Positions 60,712 to 64,000 of a stretch of 64,000 nucleotides of DNA are shown piece after piece. The notes below the pieces were generated by a model that saw only the letters and a list, made by a program, of their open reading frames with translations, was not told where the DNA came from and did no database searches. Both the position numbers and the translations under genes were made by a program. Each line of letters opens with the position of its first letter. Position 1 is the first letter of the stretch. This DNA comes from Mesorhizobium loti (GTDB lineage: Bacteria; Pseudomonadota; Alphaproteobacteria; Rhizobiales; Rhizobiaceae). The DNA is taken from assembly GCA_014189435.1 (NCBI GenBank), contig CP050295.1, positions 372,001 to 436,000 on the forward strand, written 5' to 3'.

Positions 60712-61700
60712 CTGCAAACATTCTTGAACTGCACGGCATTTCCCGAAGCTATTCGACGCGGCAGGGTCTCTTCGCAAGAAAGGTGCCTGTCCATGCCGTC
60801 GATGAAGTATCGCTGTCGCTGCAACAGGGGGAGACGCTGGGGCTCGTCGGCGAATCCGGTTCAGGAAAATCAACCACAGGACGGATCGCGCTTGGTCTTG
60901 AACGGTCGAACAGCGGATATGTGCTCTTCCGCGGGTCTGAACTGCCGACCACTGATACACCAGCGTGGCGCCGCATGCGCACGCAAATGCAGATGATCTA
61001 CCAGGATACACTCGCCGCGCTGGACCGCCGGCTGTCCATCCTCGACCAGGTCCGCGAACCACTCGACATTCACGACATCGGATCTGCATCGGAGCGGAAC
61101 GACAAGTCTCTGGCGATGCTCGACGCGGTTGGCCTGAATCCAAGTCATGCCGCAAGTCTGCCGCATCAGCTGTCGGGTGGGCAGCGTCAGCGGGCTGTTC
61201 TTGCCCGGGCGCTGATCATGCAACCGGCGTTGCTGGTCTGCGACGAGCCGGTATCGGCTCTGGACGTATCGATCCAGGCCCAGGTGGTGGACCTTCTCAT
61301 GGACCTCCAAAAGGAACTGCGTCTCAGTCTTCTCTTTATCAGTCACGATTTGAAAGTGGTTCGCCAGGTCAGTCAGCGTATTGCTGTGATGTATCTTGGG
61401 CGCATCGTCGAATATGGCGAGACAAATCTTGTGCTCTCGAACCCTACGCACCCTTACACCAGGGCCTTGGTATCGGCAGTCCCTGTTGCTGGCCGGCGCA
61501 CACGAGAGCGCATCATACTCAAAGGCGAACCACCCAATCCAGCGGCCCGTCCGACCGGCTGCGCGTTCCACCCTCGTTGTCCCGTCGTGCGGCCGGAGTG
61601 CATGAGCGTTTCCCCCACATTCTCAACTCTGCCGGACGGACGCTCCGTCGCTTGTCATGCCGTCGATGCCGCCCAACCGACCAAGGAGGTTGGAATCTGA
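60708..61700 (+). CDS. ABC transporter ATP-binding protein (DppF/OppF type)
   Basis: 330 residues: Walker [22 protein letters not shown]-loop MIYQDTLAALDRR, signature LSGGQRQRAVLARAL, Walker B LLVCDEPVSALDVSIQAQVV, H-loop LFISHDLKVV and the C-terminal GCAFHPRCPVVRPEC cluster. Partner of the preceding ATPase. Stop overlaps the permease start (TGATG). Confidence 0.95.
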   Translation: MTANILELHGISRSYSTRQGLFARKVPVHAVDEVSLSLQQGETLGLVGESGSGKSTTGRIALGLERSNSGYVLFRGSELPTTDTPAWRRMRTQMQMIYQDTLAALDRRLSILDQVREPLDIHDIGSASERNDKSLAMLDAVGLNPSHAASLPHQLSGGQRQRAVLARALIMQPALLVCDEPVSALDVSIQAQVVDLLMDLQKELRLSLLFISHDLKVVRQVSQRIAVMYLGRIVEYGETNLVLSNPTHPYTRALVSAVPVAGRRTRERIILKGEPPNPAARPTGCAFHPRCPVVRPECMSVSPTFSTLPDGRSVACHAVDAAQPTKEVGI

Positions 61701-62635
61701 TGCTTCGGTTCGCTGCTACCCGTATCCTCCGCGCCGTTCTGACAGTCGTGCTGGTGATCACATTCGCCTTCATCGTCCTCAGGCTTTCCGGAGATCCAGC
61801 CCGCAGTATCATGGGCGACGATGCGTCGCCCGAGGCCATGGCCGCCTTTCGCCGGGAGTGGGGTCTCGATCAGCCTCTCTGGATGCAATATCTCCACTAC
61901 TTCGCAGCGATTTTCCAGGGCGAACTCGGCCGCTCGATGCGTGGAGGCGGGCCAGCGCTTGACCTTGTCCTGGGACGTATCCCGGCAACGCTCATGCTGA
62001 CCCTGCCTGCACTTGTGATGAAATTGGCGATCGGCATTCCAGCCGGTATCTATGCCGCTTTGCACCGGGACAGCGCCATCGACCGCGCCGTTATGGTCAC
62101 GGCGGTCGCCGGCTATACGGTACCAAGCTTTGTCCTCGGACTCGTCTTGGTTCAAGTCCTGTCAATCTGGTTTGCCTGGCTGCCGACCGGCGGCAAGGGC
62201 AGTCTACAGCATCTCATCCTGCCGATTATCACTCTCGGCGTTGGCGGCGCCGCCGTACTCGCCCGCTTCGTGCGAAGCGCGATGTTGGAAGTGCTGGGGC
62301 AACCCTACATCCGCACTGCCAGTGCCAAGGGAATCCCTTGGGCTGCGGTTGTGCGTGGTCACGCCCTGCCGAACGCCGCAATTCCAACTGTTACCGTAGT
62401 CGGCTTCATGGTTGGCAACCTGATCGCGGGTGCGGTCGTGGTCGAAAGCGTGTTCTCTTGGCCGGGTCTTGGCAATCTGCTGGTCGTATCGGTAACTGCG
62501 CGGGACCTGGCGGTCGTGCAATGCATTCTCCTGCTGGTCGCTGTCGCAATGGTGCTTTCCAATCTCGTCGTGGACTTTCTCTACGGCTTCCTCGATCCAC
62601 GCCTGGCCGAAGCCAATTCGACCGGAGGACGCTGA
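61700..62635 (+). CDS. ABC transporter permease (DppB type)
   Basis: 311 residues with six membrane helices: RAVLTVVLVITFAFIVLRLS near the N-terminus, LMLTLPALVMKLAIGIPAGI, YTVPSFVLGLVLVQVLSIWF and the EAA-type coupling loop YIRTASAKGIPWAAVVRGHA then ALPNAAIPTV. Start at 61700 overlaps the ATPase stop, with AAGGAGG 9 bases upstream. First of the two permeases. Confidence 0.95.
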   Translation: MLRFAATRILRAVLTVVLVITFAFIVLRLSGDPARSIMGDDASPEAMAAFRREWGLDQPLWMQYLHYFAAIFQGELGRSMRGGGPALDLVLGRIPATLMLTLPALVMKLAIGIPAGIYAALHRDSAIDRAVMVTAVAGYTVPSFVLGLVLVQVLSIWFAWLPTGGKGSLQHLILPIITLGVGGAAVLARFVRSAMLEVLGQPYIRTASAKGIPWAAVVRGHALPNAAIPTVTVVGFMVGNLIAGAVVVESVFSWPGLGNLLVVSVTARDLAVVQCILLLVAVAMVLSNLVVDFLYGFLDPRLAEANSTGGR

Positions 62636-62638
62636 GAC

Positions 62639-63508
62639 ATGAACATGATAGAAAACGTGACCGAAACAGCAGCTGGCAAGCGGAAGAACACTAAACATCG
62701 TCGGATCCCATTCTCCGTCATCGCCAGCGTGCTCTGGGTTGTTTTTGTCGTCGCCGTAGCGCTGCTCGCCGATGAAATCACCCCTTACCAGTACACTGCA
62801 CTTGATCTACCCAACCGGCTGGCCTCGCCATTCCACCCGCAGCATCTGCTCGGAACAGACGAACTGGGACGCGATATTCTGTCGCGATTGATCGTGTCCG
62901 TTCGTATCTCGGTTCTGGTCGCGCTGGGGGCGACGCTGATTTCGGCTTGCTTTGGCACGACGATGGGATTTGCTGCGGCCCACTTTCGTGGTCGCGTCGG
63001 GCAATTCATCCTGATGCTAGCTGACTTCCAGGCGGCCATGCCTTTCCTCATTCTTTCGCTCTCGGTGCTTGCGTTTTTCGGGAACGCTTTGCCGTTGTTC
63101 ATTGGACTGATGGGGCTTTACGGCTGGGAGCGCTATGCACGTATCGCACGCGGGCTTGCGATCGCCGCCAGTGCGCAAGGCTACGCCGGCGCCGTCCGTC
63201 AATTGGGTGCGAGCCCAACGCAGGTATATCTGCGGCACATCCTCCCGAATATTTCATCAACGCTCATTGTTTCCATGACGCTGACCTTCCCGGAGATCAT
63301 CCTCATGGAAAGCAGCCTGTCCTTTCTGGGCCTTGGCGTTCAGCCCCCGATGACGAGCCTCGGAAACATGCTCGGCTATGGCCGGGAGTATATGACACGT
63401 GCGCCATGGATCATGTTTGCGCCAGCTGCGCTGATCGTTACGACGACGCTCTCCATCAGCCTGTTGGGCGACTGGCTGCGCGACCGGTTGGACAACGGAC
63501 TGCAGTAA
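62639..63508 (+). CDS. ABC transporter permease (DppC type)
   Basis: 289 residues: PFSVIASVLWVVFVVAVALL helix, the DppC hallmark HLLGTDELGRDILSRLIVSV, and the coupling loop GYAGAVRQLGASPTQVYLRH then ILPNISSTLIVSMTLTFPEI and ESSLSFLGLGVQPPMTSLG. Completes a full importer (binding protein, two ATPases, two permeases). The operon ends here. Confidence 0.95.
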   Translation: MNMIENVTETAAGKRKNTKHRRIPFSVIASVLWVVFVVAVALLADEITPYQYTALDLPNRLASPFHPQHLLGTDELGRDILSRLIVSVRISVLVALGATLISACFGTTMGFAAAHFRGRVGQFILMLADFQAAMPFLILSLSVLAFFGNALPLFIGLMGLYGWERYARIARGLAIAASAQGYAGAVRQLGASPTQVYLRHILPNISSTLIVSMTLTFPEIILMESSLSFLGLGVQPPMTSLGNMLGYGREYMTRAPWIMFAPAALIVTTTLSISLLGDWLRDRLDNGLQ

Positions 63509-63573
63509 CGTGGGAGCGAAGGCTGCGGCCTGCCAGGCGCAAGAGGATCCAACAGATCGCAGGGTTTCACGAA

Positions 63574-63653
63574 TGAGAACGATTGTTATTGGAGCGGGGC
63601 GATCGGTTGCTCCGTTGCTTATCACTTGGCCAAAGAGGACGACCGCATATGAG
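63574..63653 (+). pseudogene. FAD-dependent oxidoreductase N-terminal scrap
   Basis: MRTIVIGAG from the ATG at 63574, then in the shifted frame IGCSVAYHLAKEDDRI, together the dinucleotide-binding GxGxxG start of a DAO-type FAD oxidoreductase (MRTIVIGAGVIG.S.AYHLA). A two-base gap after GAG breaks it, and the next codon is a stop. Nothing else of the enzyme remains before 63760. Confidence 0.7.
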
Positions 63654-63762
63654 TTGCCCTGGTATGTCCGCGGTCTCGGAGCGTTCATGCTAATCGGCGC
63701 CGACGCTTCCGACCCATGCTAGTCTTTGTCGCGTGATCTCGCGATATGCGACTGCTAGCGAA

Positions 63763-64000
63763 ATGGCGTATTTGTCAAACGTGAACTGCGAGATACACGG
63801 CATGCACTTCCTCATCGTCAGCTTCGACGGCCTGCGTCCTGACCTGGTCGAACCCGACCTGACTCCGAACCTCTGCCGTCTACAGGCCCATGGCATCACC
63901 CTGTCGAACCATCGCACGGTCTATCCAAGCGAAACCCGCTCGGCCTTTCCCAGCTTCGTCACCGGTTCGACCACGAGCCGGCACGGCATGGTTGGGAACC
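63763..64000 (+). CDS. Alkaline-phosphatase-superfamily enzyme, N-terminal part
   Basis: Runs off the window. From the ATG at 63802 it reads MHFLIVSFDGLRPDLVEPDL, with the first metal-binding Asp in SFDGLRPD, then RTVYPSETRSAFPSFVTGST with the candidate Thr nucleophile in SETRSA, and SRHGMVGN. The pattern is that of nucleotide pyrophosphatase/phosphodiesterase or phosphonoacetate-hydrolase-like enzymes. An in-frame ATG at 63763 is an alternative start. Its place after the importer suggests phosphorus release from an imported ester or phosphonate, which is inference. Confidence 0.75.
   Translation, partial: MAYLSNVNCEIHGMHFLIVSFDGLRPDLVEPDLTPNLCRLQAHGITLSNHRTVYPSETRSAFPSFVTGSTTSRHGMVGN

Noticed and set aside
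1..64000. CRISPR arrays
   Set aside because: No regularly spaced identical short repeats were found; the only repeat arrays are the four GCGGCAAT motifs and the IS ends.
1..64000. tRNA, rRNA or tmRNA genes and integrase attachment sites
   Set aside because: No cloverleaf with a TTCNANNC-type arm or rRNA-like segment was noticed by eye; a tRNA search program would be needed to exclude it.

Overview
The window looks like accessory DNA (a conjugative plasmid or integrative conjugative element) joined to a catabolic locus in a GC-rich alphaproteobacterium of the Rhizobiales (Rhizobium/Sinorhizobium/Mesorhizobium/Ochrobactrum type). The grounds are the rhizobial-plasmid 'leading region' families (DUF3991-toprim, DUF1419, DUF3085, N6-methylase, ArdC, DUF736, WGR, DUF2958), a MucR relative, VirB/VirD4-type conjugation genes with a VirC1/VirC2-like pair, and high GC with short overlapping operons. 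No replication initiator, integrase, rRNA or tRNA gene was seen, so plasmid versus ICE cannot be decided here.

Layout. 1-8.4 kb is an insertion-sequence graveyard: an IS110 scrap, a 2.07-kb DDE element with target duplication, an IS3 tail, a truncated and a complete IS1380 copy in opposite orientation, and an IS91 remnant. Among them lie an unusual response regulator carrying a C-terminal histidine-kinase-like ATPase domain, and a peptide deformylase gene split exactly by the complete IS1380. 8.4-22.3 kb is the plasmid leading region: a broken mucR, the toprim protein, damaged DUF1419 and DUF3085 genes, a methylase/DUF7007 fusion, ardC, two identical DUF736 genes in an 0.8-kb duplication, an HU protein and a WGR protein, interspersed with toxin-antitoxin pairs. 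22.6-27 kb holds a foreign TraG tail, two ISNCY remnants and hipBA. 27.4-36.4 kb holds DUF2958, an XRE regulator, the VirC1/VirC2-like pair, MobC, the relaxase, hicAB and tacAT.

36.6-49.6 kb is one minus-strand type IV secretion operon (virB1-2-3-4-two VirB5-like-small membrane protein-lipoprotein-virB6-8-9-10-11-virD4). 49.7-54.2 kb is a divergent plus-strand operon of TrbM, two nuclease-fold secreted proteins, SSB, a lipoprotein and three further exported proteins. Several conjugation transcription units share an AT-rich operator of the form CAATAT-N5-ATATTG, which suggests a common regulator. virB10 and one exported protein carry +1 frameshifts in C homopolymers, so each is either phase-variable, dead, or a sequencing artefact.

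54.5-64 kb is different in kind: a metabolic locus abutting the conjugation module. A LysR regulator, a class I aminotransferase and a PEP-mutase-superfamily enzyme with the phosphonopyruvate-hydrolase signature (Thr at residue 118) match the known phosphonoalanine degradation route (transamination to phosphonopyruvate, then C-P hydrolysis to pyruvate and phosphate). Divergent from it is a complete five-gene dipeptide-type ABC importer, then a broken FAD oxidoreductase and the start of an alkaline-phosphatase-superfamily enzyme. The inference is an uptake and catabolic system for phosphonoalanine or phosphonoalanine-containing peptides. The conjugation-side junction truncates a second aminotransferase gene. 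Toxin-antitoxin pairs (six modules) and frequent frameshifts mark 5-36 kb as accessory and partly decaying.
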